Positions 1 through 10,645 of a DNA stretch of 64,000 nucleotides are shown piece by piece (position 1 is the first letter of the stretch; every line of letters begins with the position of its first letter). The notes beneath the pieces are model-generated. The model was not told the origin of the DNA. It ran no database searches and saw nothing but the letters and a program-made list of their open reading frames with translations. The stretch is from Armillaria gallica. Its lineage: Eukaryota; Basidiomycota; Agaricomycetes; Agaricales; Physalacriaceae. The stretch is from contig JBANDB010000001.1 of the NCBI GenBank assembly GCA_037576215.1, positions 372,001 through 436,000 on the forward strand. The letters run 5' to 3'. The position numbers and the translations under genes were made by a program.

Positions 1-582
1 AACTCTACCAGTTGTTTCCTGAACAAATCCTAGGTCTTGTCAAACGGTTTCGTAGATCTTCACAGGTCGCATCGAGGTGACTGAATACGGCAAATATTAT
101 ACTTACCTATACTTTACCGGCTACTCATCCTTTCGTTAGTCAGAACACTTACAACATATATGCCCGCGACATGCTATTGTGTCGGGACGAAGCGCGAGTT
201 CAAGTTTGCTTGGCTCAGTTGAAAGAGATAAGGTATGGGTGGTCTACTGGAGGAATATGTTTAACCTGGAGATATTCCCATTTTTGTTGCGTCTATGACC
301 AACGTGCGCTACATACAATTGTAGAGGCTCATCGGAATAGGATGATTGTCACCTCGCATCAGCGACCAAGATCAGCGAATGATTCGGAGCCGCGCCAAAT
401 TTACTAGCGCTCTGGCGTTGGAGAATATCGGGGGATGCACTCATTCACATTATCTCTAGTTTCCCTGCATCATAGACCAGAATGCGTTGATTAGCTACGA
501 GTAGTACTAGCCTCTAATTGGCTACCATAGGGTCGGAGTAACAAAGTGAAGTCGCATCGCAAATCAATGACTGATGTCGTAG

Positions 583-1100
583 TTACTGGTAATAGTAATG
601 GCATCCCATCGCCTGGGAGCAGGACGGACAGTATCCGTCGATGTTGGGAGCTATTGAGAATATTAGCAGGAAAAGCGTATTGACTTGCATGCAGTGTCTT
701 ACAGTATCGCTCGGGATAGCGAAGGCTAAAAACACGATCAGAAGGAGGATAGATGACCAGAGCCAGGAAAGCATACTATTGCCAACAGGTCCGCTGACAA
801 ACAGGCGGTTTGCAGCTTGCAGGATGGAAGGGACTAAACTTGCAGTTCGACTGCTCGCACCGAATCTAGAAAAGATGCTAAATGTGACGACCGGGAACAG
901 TAAAGTTGTATATTATTTGCCGTACAACTTCGTCAGGCTAAGTTCGCGGTGATTAGCAATCGTAGACTTGACAAACCGTCAAAGACATACGAGGTTGATG
1001 GTATGACCACATTGGAGGTAGACATTCCTGACTCTGTACAAGGGTGATGAGTAGAATAGATGCAGCAGCAAGTATTGGCTTACTGGCGACGACGACACAT
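583..1100 (-). CDS. Small cysteine-rich putative zinc-binding protein, copy 1
   Basis: The six-exon model is 1100-1084, 1033-991, 937-926, 865-777, 725-703 and 650-583, all with GT-AG introns. It gives an 83-residue protein that starts MCRRRQVRNVY and ends at a TAA. Likely metal ligands are C2, C14, H16, C27, C32, H38, C42, C47, C51, C69 and C72, arranged as CGH, RCxxxxC, FHPxxC, CxxxC and YCPxC. That number suits two zinc ions, which is inference. There is no signal peptide or membrane segment. Short proteins beginning MCRRRQVRNVY are known to me as uncharacterised basidiomycete proteins; I know of no assigned function. This is the first of seven copies in the window. The intact frame across five introns and a TATA box upstream argue that it is a working gene. 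Confidence 0.8.
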
Positions 1101-1189
1101 TTCGAATATGTAGATGGAGCGAAGGCTTGAATATAACGCGAGGTTGGGAGATAGCTAAGAAGATAGAGGACACTGCAAATGACACCTTC

Positions 1190-1195
1190 TTTATA
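1190..1195 (-). promoter_or_regulatory. TATA box of cysteine-rich gene copy 1
   Basis: TATAAA on the minus strand lies 90 nt upstream of the ATG at 1100. The other six copies have an equivalent box: 21751-21756, about 37636-37642 (CATAAAA), about 44258-44266 (TATATAAAG), 48847-48852, 54854-54859 and 58554-58559, each 70-105 nt upstream of its ATG. Confidence 0.6.
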
Positions 1196-1690
1196 AATCG
1201 AGACCAAGCACGTTCCTCACGTTTCGATTCATTGATCACTTTGAGATTACAATAAGCTTCGTAACCACCAGTGGTATCGGCAGGAAAACAGGGTTTTCAG
1301 CGTTCAGCCCCGGGACATTAAGCCATGGTGACTCATTCCCCAACGAAAAAGCCCTATGTGAACCCAAGATCTTGACATAGACACTGTCACCTGTAGCAAC
1401 AATTGAAACACGGATTTACTGAGAACGTACACTGTCAAGAAAATTACCATGACAGAAAGTTTGATGTGGGCGGCGATATTCCACTTGTTTCGAGTCGGCA
1501 GGGCCAATCGGATGCATTGGCACTGTAGTATGCGTGCTGTACTGGCTCTGGGATGCTTGGGTGACTGCCCGCTGGATCGGGTCGGGTGTGCGGTTGCAAA
1601 GCACGTCTGTTAAGGACGGCTCAAATATATACAGAAATTCTTGCTGATAGGTTAGTAGAAAGAAAATCGAAGTCCCTGTAGTCACAAATC

Positions 1691-2978
1691 AGTACTCTTG
1701 TTCCCTGGTATACAGTCGAACACAAAGCATTCAGCGAAATGGCAGAGATATCAAGTCACTCAAAAAGGAGAAATACACGAATGTCCAAAGAAACACAGGA
1801 TCCTATGGTGTCTAGGATCCAGCCTGTCTAGGCATTTTCGCCCTTGGGCAGCATCAATACCCCCCGGAGAACGTACACAGGGTCAGTTTTTAACAAAACT
1901 CACCCAGGGAACTTAAAGTTGCTCCGAGTCATTTCCGAGAGCGGTACAGCAAGGATAGATTCCTGACACTTGGAGATTTCTCCCTAACCATCTCGTACTT
2001 CTTACCCGTGGTATTTACCCTAGTGTGGTCAGTAGCAGGAGCGTTGAATGGAAGATGGTGAAGCTATACTTAATTCGTGGGTAATTGCAGCCGTCGACCG
2101 GCAATCAGAATTATTCGATGAAGATCACTATTGCGGAACCATCCGATCAAAGCGGTCCGAACCTTCCGAGTCGTGGCCATTGTGGACTAGCCGTTCCTGA
2201 TTGGGACCTTGCGCCGGCAGTAACAATACCACCACCATTCTGTTTCAAGTTATATTGATACTCCCAGAATTACCTACTTCGTGTTATTTATGGAATTTTC
2301 CCAGGCCACAGTACGTCTGGCAGACAGAATGATCTTAAAATAAAACTCCTAGAATAGCACATCCACTCCCCGGTAGAACGCAACTCCTTCTGCAATATTC
2401 ATGACGTCCAAGGGTCGACCATGATCAACAGGACCAACAGGCACGTCGATATGATCTTTGACCAGGCCCCTTCTGATCAAAGTTGATCATCACGCAGTAA
2501 AAAAACATCGAAGTAACAGTTTTACGCGTCCCGGTTGGAATTCTCATGTCAGTATTTTGATTGGAATAATGCTAACAGGGCCGAAAGCTATGCCGGTGAT
2601 AGGTCACGCGAAGTGGAAGAAAGATAAGATTGGCTTGTCCCAGAAAGAAATGCGCAAGACAAAACCATTTGACGATTGAAATTTGCTCTCAGTATCCTAA
2701 TATACTGTGTCTGGCGGAAAACAATTCGACCTGCCCCCCCCCCCCCCGTAATGTATGGTGAATAAATCACTGCTATCATAGGAGGGGGGAAATTCTACAG
2801 AGGTGTTACAAGTGTACTGTTGGGCGGGATCCAAATTCATTTTCTCATAGATATCGCTAGAGCTGGACTTCTGGGGTACAAGATGGTAACACAATACAGA
2901 ATTTGAAGACCATGGCCTTGCAAGGAAAATATAGAAGTATCGCAACACGCTGGCTGAGTGGCGGTTCGGTACCCTGTC
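1691..2978. other. Stretch without a recognised gene
   Basis: No frame here looks like a real protein. A segment near 2190-2230 resembles one near 36705-36740 inside duplicated block B, so part of this is old repeat DNA. A run of 14 C lies at 2734-2747. Confidence 0.5.
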
Positions 2979-3757
2979 CTACAACAGTTTCTCATACGGC
3001 TTGAAAATCTCCAGGTACTTTCCCCAACGCCCATCATTCCAAGAGGCAACGTCTTTCCACTCCTCACTCTCCTCCCCAAGCACTGTCCTCGTGAACTGCA
3101 AAAACGCGCAAATCGCCGTGTCTGCAAAGCACGGCTCGCTCCCCATAACAAAATCGCCCTCGCTTCCCTCGAACCATTTGTTGATCTTTCCGAGGTTCTG
3201 TTTTGCACTGGTCAACAGCTTCTCTCGCTCCTCACCCTCTGGCGCATCCTTGGCGACCCCACCCAGTCTAACTCTCAAGAAATATGCCGCCGTCGCGTCG
3301 TTCACCTTTTTCGGCATGTTATGAGCGAAGAATGGCCTGAAGGGAGCGAACGCGTCGACTACTGCACTGGAGAAGGCGAGTTGGAGAGCCTTAGTCCCGG
3401 TGGGTATGAGTACGGGCCCGGAGGAGGGGTAAGTTTTGTCGAGGTAGGCCGCGATATCGATAGAGTCTGAGACGACTGCGCCGGTAGAATCATCTTGGAT
3501 GATGGGTATGGTGTAGAAAGGAGAGACACCATCAGACTTCGTGCTAGTGGGTGCAGCGCCAATCTTTTTGGCGAGAGCCTCGACGTCGGGGAGCTCTACG
3601 TCGACAACCTGGAAAGGCAGATTTTTGAGGTTTAAGGCATACCTGACATTAACTGGTTAGTTTCATGGCCCGCCTTTAAGATGTCCGCGTACCTAGTCCG
3701 CCAGGTTATCATAGTCCCTGGGACTGTCTTGGTTGGAAGGTCGTACAGAGTAATCAT
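2979..3757 (-). CDS. Glutathione S-transferase, fungal etherase-like class
   Basis: There are two exons, 3757-3693 and 3642-2979, separated by a 50-nt GT-AG intron, giving 242 residues. The N-terminal half is a thioredoxin-like fold starting MITLYDLP, with the cis-proline motif YTIPII (Pro68) and the glutathione-binding SDS motif near residue 80. The C-terminal half is the helical GST domain, with FADTAICAFL near residue 190 and ending PYEKLL. The length suits fungal GSTs related to the LigE/FuA type, which conjugate or cleave small aromatic or xenobiotic substrates with glutathione in the cytosol. The substrate cannot be read from the sequence. A broken paralogue lies at 41748-42514. The gene is divergent from a coiled-coil gene at 5576, an arrangement repeated near 40 kb. 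Confidence 0.85.
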
Positions 3758-4049
3758 GCTTGCAATGTGAAGATACTTCCATACAGCTTGAGTTAAATAC
3801 GTACAGTAACTCGGACGAGACTTACCGAGCCGCTGGCATGAATCATCAGCTAGTAGAGTCTTTGTCATTTTTACGAGGTTAATGCGGTTGTACGCTGCAT
3901 GGCCGCTCGTATTAGTATCCACAACCACGCTGCGAAGGAGAAACGGGTGGGCTTTGGGCCATTCAGATGATACGCATCAGTGTATCATCACAAATTAGCT
4001 GACTACTCTTCCGCTCACTAAGGGAAACACATAAGCCTGAGGTTGAATA

Positions 4050-4680
4050 GACTTACGATGGAAAGTAACCATACGGGACTCTTTGACTACGACATATAAA
4101 CAGATAGATTATCCATTGGTACGAGTGGACGAAGTAGAGTCGGCGAGTGATGGATAGAAGCAAAGAAGTGGTTGCGTCGGTGTTTGCCGAAACTCGTCTT
4201 TTCCTTCCACCACCATGACATCCACAACGACGCGACCAGTACAGGCTGTCATCGTCAACGAGCTCAGCTCCCAAACACGACGGACACTGCAATTCTATTT
4301 TTCCCCTTCTGGCGCGTCGATGCGAGAAACTATGCCTAGAATGTGTACCACAGCGATGGGCGCCTTTTCGGCACCTGGTTAGGCTGCGCGAGCCAACTCC
4401 AATATCAATAAGTGTACTTGATTGACCAGATAGATATTGGCCATGGCGTGTCGGCGCAGGGAGTGGGCCCCAATGAAGCACAGCCAGGTGCGCTTTTCTT
4501 TCCCTATACCGCCCCCGACAATACGTGTGACGCTCCCACAAACAGCTATCTGAATAATCGCCCCTCTGTATGGCTTGGAACTGGCACGTCTGTGCGATTT
4601 TACCTGCATGTATGCGTGTTCCACGTTCATGGCCGCGGTTTCTCATATCGTCGATGACGCAGTGCCAGCGCAAGACTATC
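4050..4680. repeat. Duplicated GST upstream segment, inverted copy
   Basis: This block upstream of the GST is the reverse complement of about 40985-41440 and also matches about 32370-32810. The clearest matching pieces are at 4150-4250 against 41265-41400, and at 4500-4640 against 41010-41130 and 32385-32510. A 209-codon open frame on the minus strand covers the block but has no recognisable domain, and its homologous frames elsewhere are broken, so I do not call a gene. Confidence 0.7.
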
Positions 4681-5575
4681 AAAGTGGCTATATTATAAAG
4701 GACGGGATCCGGTATGTGCCTATGTCTATTCTACATCTCAGCCACTGATCTAGAATGTTACCACAGACAGCAGAATCACGGTGTGTTGATCTAGCAAAAA
4801 CATAGCCGGAACCGTATCGATTTTGGTGCGCTCGCTTCTGCCATGCATGCGCACTAACCTATATTTATGATATTTTTCATCGCTAAGATATTTGCGGAAT
4901 GAACGTTCCTGCTGCAGTTGGGGTGGTGACCAATGTTTCTTGGTCCTATATTGTTTGGAGGCACGCGACTACTGTCGTGCTGAGACGGAGCTGTGTATGT
5001 TTATGTTTCTGTGGCCGTACTCGTTCTGACATCTTGCAGATATTCTCGGAGAGGGAAAGTGTGGATACTTTGCTTCGCCCCGACACGGCGCTCTCTCAAC
5101 GCATCGCCTGCGAGGCTACGGACCGCTAGCGCGGGGCGGAGTGATCTCAAGATGGCATACAATCCACGTCATTGTTCCATAGAGTAACAAGTAGATTGCT
5201 ACCTCTATCCCGCCCCGGTTTGGTTTATAAACACAGGTTCCTCGGGATCACAGTGCTCGAACGACGCTATAGTCATAAATCTGGTATGTTTTCTGCCCTG
5301 TGGGAGACTGGGAGTCATTCCCTCAACTCATGTTATGTTTGGCTCAGATGTTTCGTCGCAAGGAGGGCAACTGGTGTCTGCATTTTCCAGAGTGTGTACA
5401 ATGAGAGGTTGTATTCGAGATATACAGTGCCTACGTAGCAAGCATAGGAAGAATCGTACGGAACAGTTATTATTAAGGCGCCCGACGCGTCACTCACGTG
5501 ATCTCAAGGGGCAAAGAAAAGATCAAATTCGTTGCGCGTGCCTCCTCTTGTTTCTCTTCCACAACAAGCAAACTA

Positions 5576-6312
5576 ATGGCGACCTATCATCCTTATCATC
5601 CTCCCATGTGCCCAGCAGACCCCTCTGGCATCTACGCCTTCATGGCGCGTATCGACGCGCGTCTTGACCGTATCGAGAACCAAATGAAAAGCACCGACAT
5701 AATCCTGGGATACCTTGTGTCGCGTGTAGAAGAGATAGAAGAGCGTCTGGAGAGCATAGGGGAGAACAGCGAGGATATTGAGAACAAAATTGACAATATG
5801 GACTCGCGTTTTGACGACGTCAATTCGAAGCTGGAGGATATTGACATGGACGTGTTGACGAATGGTATCGGTGAGACTATTAAGGAATCCATTGACGTAT
5901 CGTTGGATTTTGAGGCTGTGGAGCGGATGGCTGCTATGGTATGTCTCTGTCGTCATGGTCTCCCTACCCTTATTACATAATGTTTCCAGAACCATAATAC
6001 GAATATCTACCGCGCCGTTAAGGATAAAGGGAATCCTGTTCTATCACATGAAGTTACCCTCGCCGAAGTCACATTCCCAGGGGGCAGGACCCCTACAAGC
6101 GTAAGTCACTGGCCAGCTTGAATGGAAGGAAGGTTCTGACTTGGTTACAGAGAGGTCTACCTCTCCTCAAAAATCCCGCAGTTATCAACAGTCTCAGCGA
6201 TAACAACGTTATTAGATACTACTAAGGTTACTACCCTCGAGAAGCTATGCCGGAGAGTAGGGATGAGCGCATCAAGGCAATTTGGAAGGCCATTGGGTGG
6301 AGGCTTGTTTGA
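5576..6312 (+). pseudogene. Small coiled-coil protein family, copy A, C-terminally truncated
   Basis: The exons are 5576-5938, 5990-6100 and 6151-6312, with introns of 51 and 50 nt. The first exon encodes about 121 residues with heptad-like E/D/R/L repeats (RIDARLDRIE, EERLESI, DSRFDDVNSKLEDID), which suggest a coiled coil. Exon 3 carries an in-frame TAA at 6223-6225 where the intact sister at 6796-7500 has CGA, so the product would be 182 residues, lacking the last 29. CGA to TAA fits successive C-to-T and G-to-A changes. Reading resumes in frame to a TGA at 6310-6312. The shortened protein may still be made. The function is unknown. The gene is divergent from the GST at 2979-3757. Confidence 0.65.
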
Positions 6313-6795
6313 TTGCTTCGGACTATGCTCTCGCTTTACATGTTAAGAAATCTTGAATAGGCACACGATCTAATGTAAATTTATGAGACCGTCTATATAG
6401 CAGAGTGATTATGAGAAGGAACTGCATCACTAAAAATGGGGGAGCTGGGGTTAACTTTCCCCCGACTTGCTTTTCTCTTCTAGCATCATGATGCTCCAGC
6501 GACGCGACTGGGACGAATCCTCCTAAGTCCATTCCAAAAACTCTTGCTTGGAACCCGATTTAGTGTTGAACACAAACACCGCTTCGGCGCATGCAGTACC
6601 TATGTAAACTCAACGTAGATGACCGCAACAAGTAGTCTGGCGATCAATGTTTCTGAACGGCTGAGTCAGACGCGTCAAGGCGACGCGTCGCGTCACTCAC
6701 GTGTTCGTTCCATGATATTAAAATCAAATTGCCTGCCCCGTTTTCTTCCTTTCCACGACCACGACCGCGACCAAGCACTTTCATCCACATTCCCC

Positions 6796-7500
6796 ATGGA
6801 TATCACGAATCCCACTATACTCGGCCTGTTCGTCTTACTAGCTCATATAGAGACGCGCCTCGAGGACATGGAAGACCAAATGCAGCGCTCAAACTTCACT
6901 ACGGATCGTCGCCTAAGCCGGATGGAAGAGTGTCTGAGAAGAATAGAAATGAGCAGCGAGGGCATCGAGGGCAGGATCGAAGACATGGACTCGCGTTTCG
7001 ACGAGGTGGATTCCAAGCTGGAGGACATCGACACGGACATGCTCACTGACGGCATCAACGACGCGATCAAGGAGGGATTTGACGAGCTCTCAAAGGAAGG
7101 GCTGGACTTGACTGCTATGGTGCGCCTCTCTTGAGTACTGTCCTAGCGCGAGCCGTCATACCTTTCTTCCAGAATCACAACTCGAACATTTATCTCACCA
7201 TCAAGGATGAACAGCAGCGAGGAAACCATATTCCATGGGGAGATATCTCTCTAGCAGAAGTTCCGTTTCCGGGAGGCAGGAAACCTACCACTGTGAGTGA
7301 GTTGGAAGGATGTCGGCGACGGCTCACAATATTTACAGCTTGCCCTACCACTGCTCAACAATCCAATGGACATCGACAGTCTCAGCAACAACGTACTTCT
7401 CCAATACTACCGAGGATATTACCCTCAGAAAGACGTACCCGAGAGTAGAGACAAGCGCATCAAGGCTATTCGGAAGGCTATTGGGTGGAAGCTTGTATAG
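6796..7500 (+). CDS. Small coiled-coil protein family, copy B, intact
   Basis: The exons are 6796-7119, 7173-7292 and 7339-7500, with GT-AG introns of 53 and 46 nt, giving 201 residues. The ATG at 6796 was chosen because the homologous copy starts at the same place relative to the coiled coil; the frame stays open upstream to 6619. Residues 20-95 are rich in charged heptads (ETRLEDMEDQM, RRIEMSSEGIEGRIEDMDSRF). The conserved tail begins NHNSNIYL in exon 2, includes LAEVPFPGGRKPT, and ends AIGWKLV. No enzyme motif, signal peptide or membrane segment is visible. Related copies are A (5576), C (about 31460-30630) and D (40035-39590), all damaged. I do not recognise a function. Confidence 0.75.
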
Positions 7501-7713
7501 CCGCAGCACAGTCTGGATCATCATACCCATCCATGGGTTACAATACAAGAAAGCTCTACCTTGTCATTGAACGTATGTCGTAGCAGCGGAAGTGACGTGC
7601 TCAACATGAAGATTATAACCATCAGTAAATTACAATACAAAGACGCCTACATGTACTTTATCCATAAAATCAGCTCGTAAAAAAACTCGTATTCAGACCC
7701 ACGGTGCAGTCAA

Positions 7714-9634
7714 TTAGACACTGGCGACATCACTCTGCTTCTCGTCGACGATTCGTTCCGCGTCGTTCAAACCCTGCGAGGGGTACTTCCTCAAGAGAAC
7801 CTTGAACACCTGAGCCATGATGCAGAGCGTCAGGATGAAGGCACTGAGGATACGGAACACATGAGTCAAGCACGAGAGGAACCAAATCGAAATTAATCAC
7901 GTTGTTGTAGCGAAACCTTGAACGTAACGCGGACCAGTGGTAGAAGGCCAGAGGAAGGAGCCATAGATGGACGCGCTAGATAGAAAGTGAGTACCAACTA
8001 GCGAGAAAAGTCGACTAGAGTACGTACGAGTTTCCAAGACCATTGACCAAAGCGATGGCAACCGCACGCTTTTCCGCAGGGTGATCAATAACACTGGAGA
8101 CCCACTAAAGAAAACACGGTCAGCCAGGGTTGAGAGAGGAGTATGTAGGAAGAAAGACTCACCAGTAACGTCAAAGGACAAGCCGCATACACGCATCCCA
8201 CAGCGAAACAAAGGAATGCATACTTGACCTTCTTAGCATCGACCGCGACCACAATGATAAAGCTAATCCCCGCAATCAATGACGTGAGGCTGACAAAGTT
8301 GCCTCGCTCCTTCTTGATATCGCTGAGGAAGCAGAACGTCAAGATGCAGACAAGGGCAACCATGTAGACGGGGATGGTCATGTACTGCTTCGACACGCCG
8401 GAGTAGCCGAGCTGGCCAACGAGGGTGGGAATGAAGTATTGAATGGTCTGCGAACCGGTGGCGAGCATGTACATGACGGAAAGGTACCAGGTGCGCCAGT
8501 CCGTCAACGCCATTTTGAGGCACTCCTTGTGCGTGGGCTCGCCACCTACTGCCACACCGCCGATACCGTCGTGCTTGAGACGTTGAACAGCAATGAACTA
8601 GATACCAGTGAGGTCAGACGAAGAAGGACAGCCGGTAGGTAGATGCCTCACCTTTTCTTCGGCGGTCATCCACTTCGTAGTCGTCGGCCAATCAGGAAGG
8701 ATCATCCAGGTGAAGAGCGCTGGAGATAGATAAATTGAGCCACCGAAAATAAAGGTACAGAAACCAGAATGACATACCCAGGAAGCACGAGCCAAGACCT
8801 TCGATCAAGAAAAGCCACTGCCATCCTTCGATACCACGAGCAATGGCAAGGTTGTCCGTGATGACGCCCGCGAGAAGTCCAGAGAAAGCGCCCTGGGGTG
8901 TGTGTGAATGAAACGTTTAACCGAATGATATAGACAGTATACATACCGAGACAGCCGTAGCGGTGTAGTATATGGAATAACGCTTTGCGAGTTCATGACG
9001 CTTGTACCATGATGACAGATAGAACGCGACACCGGGGGCAAACCCAGCCTCAATGACGCCCAAACAGAAACGCACGCCAGCTAGCTGTTGCCAATTGTTG
9101 ATCGCAGCCATACACGCTGCGACACCACCCCACAAAAAGCATAGCACGGATAGGCTAAAGGTGGTACGTGAGCTCGACATTGCTTGAAAAAGGTATTGCA
9201 GACGCACTAGATTGATGGGCGGACACGGGTGAGAATCATGTTGGCCGGTATTTCGAAGACAACATAGGAAACCTGGGAAGGGAGAGACGGTGTTGAGCAT
9301 GACTCCAATATCGGCACTGGAAAACCGGCGACGTACAAAGAACACGAGTAAGACGACAGAGTATTGACTAGACGTTAGTCCCAAAGCCGTTTCCAGACCT
9401 CCGACTTTCGCGTTACCGATGTTCGCGCGGTCCAGATACGAGAGGGTATACAGGATCCACACAGTAGGCACCTAACAAGAACGTCAGTCGATGCCTCAAA
9501 AGACCAGCAAAACAAAGCCGACGTACGATTCTTATATCAATCTTGCGCACGAGCCTCTTCTCAGCGTCACTGTCGGGTACATAGGCGAACTGCGACGTCT
9601 CCTCGCGCCATTCTTGATTTGCCTTCGGCGCCAT
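7714..9634 (-). CDS. MFS transporter, allantoate permease-like anion:cation symporter family
   Basis: The ten-exon model is 9634-9527, 9471-9337, 9272-9208, 9154-8947, 8892-8778, 8719-8652, 8597-8163, 8104-8028, 7975-7901 and 7843-7714. It totals 1416 nt and encodes 471 residues. Nine GT-AG introns of 52-64 nt all keep frame. A cytosolic leader of 36 residues precedes the first membrane helix, which carries the family hallmark SYLDRANIGNA. Further hallmarks are YVVFEIPANMILTR, GVIEAGFAPGVAFYLSSWYKR, and near the C-terminus NSASIYGSFLWPS. The fungal Dal5/TNA1-type family imports small organic anions such as allantoate, nicotinate or related carboxylates with protons across the plasma membrane. 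The substrate cannot be assigned here. The length and splice structure look fully intact. Confidence 0.9.
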
Positions 9635-10645
9635 GAGGAATGTGGGGTATTCGTGTGGGGTCGGTGTGGGGAAAATGAAAATTAAGCGGTGATTTTATAG
9701 CGCGTGCTGATCATCTCCTTTTCCTTGCGCCCCTGAGGGAGGAATTATATCTTTCCGGGGCGGGCGATCTAACGTCGTCCAGGTGACCATCGCATAGACG
9801 TTTTATCCCGGAAGGGTACCTGGGAATACTCCAGCTGCGGCATGGCTGAGTACTAGTTCAGTCGAAGACACTGGCCGTTCTTGTTGAATACGCCTGCGAA
9901 GAGGTGAGGCGTGAATTAAAGACATTGAAGTAAAAGAACACTGGTTACCTTTTCGCCTCCATACATTGAGAGAGTCGATATGATTTTCCTTAGCGTTATG
10001 CTCGTGGAGCAGAATGCCCCGCCGGATCTCGCGGTCCGTGACATCGTATATCAATCTAGATCCTGGAGACTGCAGCAAATCTTCCCTCATACATACTTCC
10101 GGTGCGGGCCAATTGGCGAAAAATCAATGCATGATTTGTTCAAGTGACTTGTCAACTGATGAAAAGGTCCTAGAGGGAAGAGGTACGTAAACAACAGCTG
10201 AGTTTTTTATAAGAGGAAGGACGATCTTACGGTCATCGGCTGTCTGCTACTAACTGAAAACAGCTTCGTGCATCCTTGAAGTAAACGCCTACCTTGATGT
10301 CAAAGAGCAGTTATCAACAAAAGATCCAGACCTACGCCTGCCTATGCATCGGCTTTACGATTACTTTGCGTAGCTAGCAGCCGGGCACGAGGATCATGAA
10401 GACTTCAACGGTGGCTGGGGCCGGGAAAACAGCAAATTGTTGAAATATCCTTTCCAAGCAGAAAATTTAAGACGATTCGTGTCGCAGTTCGGGTGAATAC
10501 AAGGGTATATGGAATGCCATCATCTTAGCATGGACTCGGCTGAACTGTAAATGAATCAAGTAGGTGCAGAGAAATAGGAAATTCAGCGTACCTTCGACAA
10601 CGACCAACGATTATAAATCAGCCCTACTTCCCTCATCGCGTCTTT
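9635..10645. other. Transporter upstream region and unassigned sequence
   Basis: This holds the 5' flank of the transporter gene. A 95-codon minus-strand frame at 9803-10090 has no recognisable motif and is left uncalled. No repeat shared with the rest of the window was noticed. Confidence 0.4.

Larger units (their letters stand above)
1..1690. repeat. Segmental duplication unit, left copy
   Basis: This stretch is a diverged direct duplicate of about 53640-55440. Matching islands occur in the same order: a segment near 60-110 pairs with one near 53660-53720, one near 185-245 with 53860-53910, the cysteine-rich gene (583-1100) with the copy at 54262-54764, and a segment near 1430-1530 with 55100-55210. 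The left end may lie beyond the window. Apart from the gene, the unit has no convincing coding frame. The match was made by eye, so the boundaries are approximate. Confidence 0.75.

Noticed and set aside
2734..2747. Run of 14 C
   Set aside because: A homopolymer with no associated structure; may be length-variable or a sequencing artefact.
4053..4682. 209-codon open frame on the minus strand upstream of the GST
   Set aside because: It lies in a segment repeated at 32.4 and 41.0 kb where the homologous frames are broken, and it shows no domain; the length is probably chance in GC-rich DNA.
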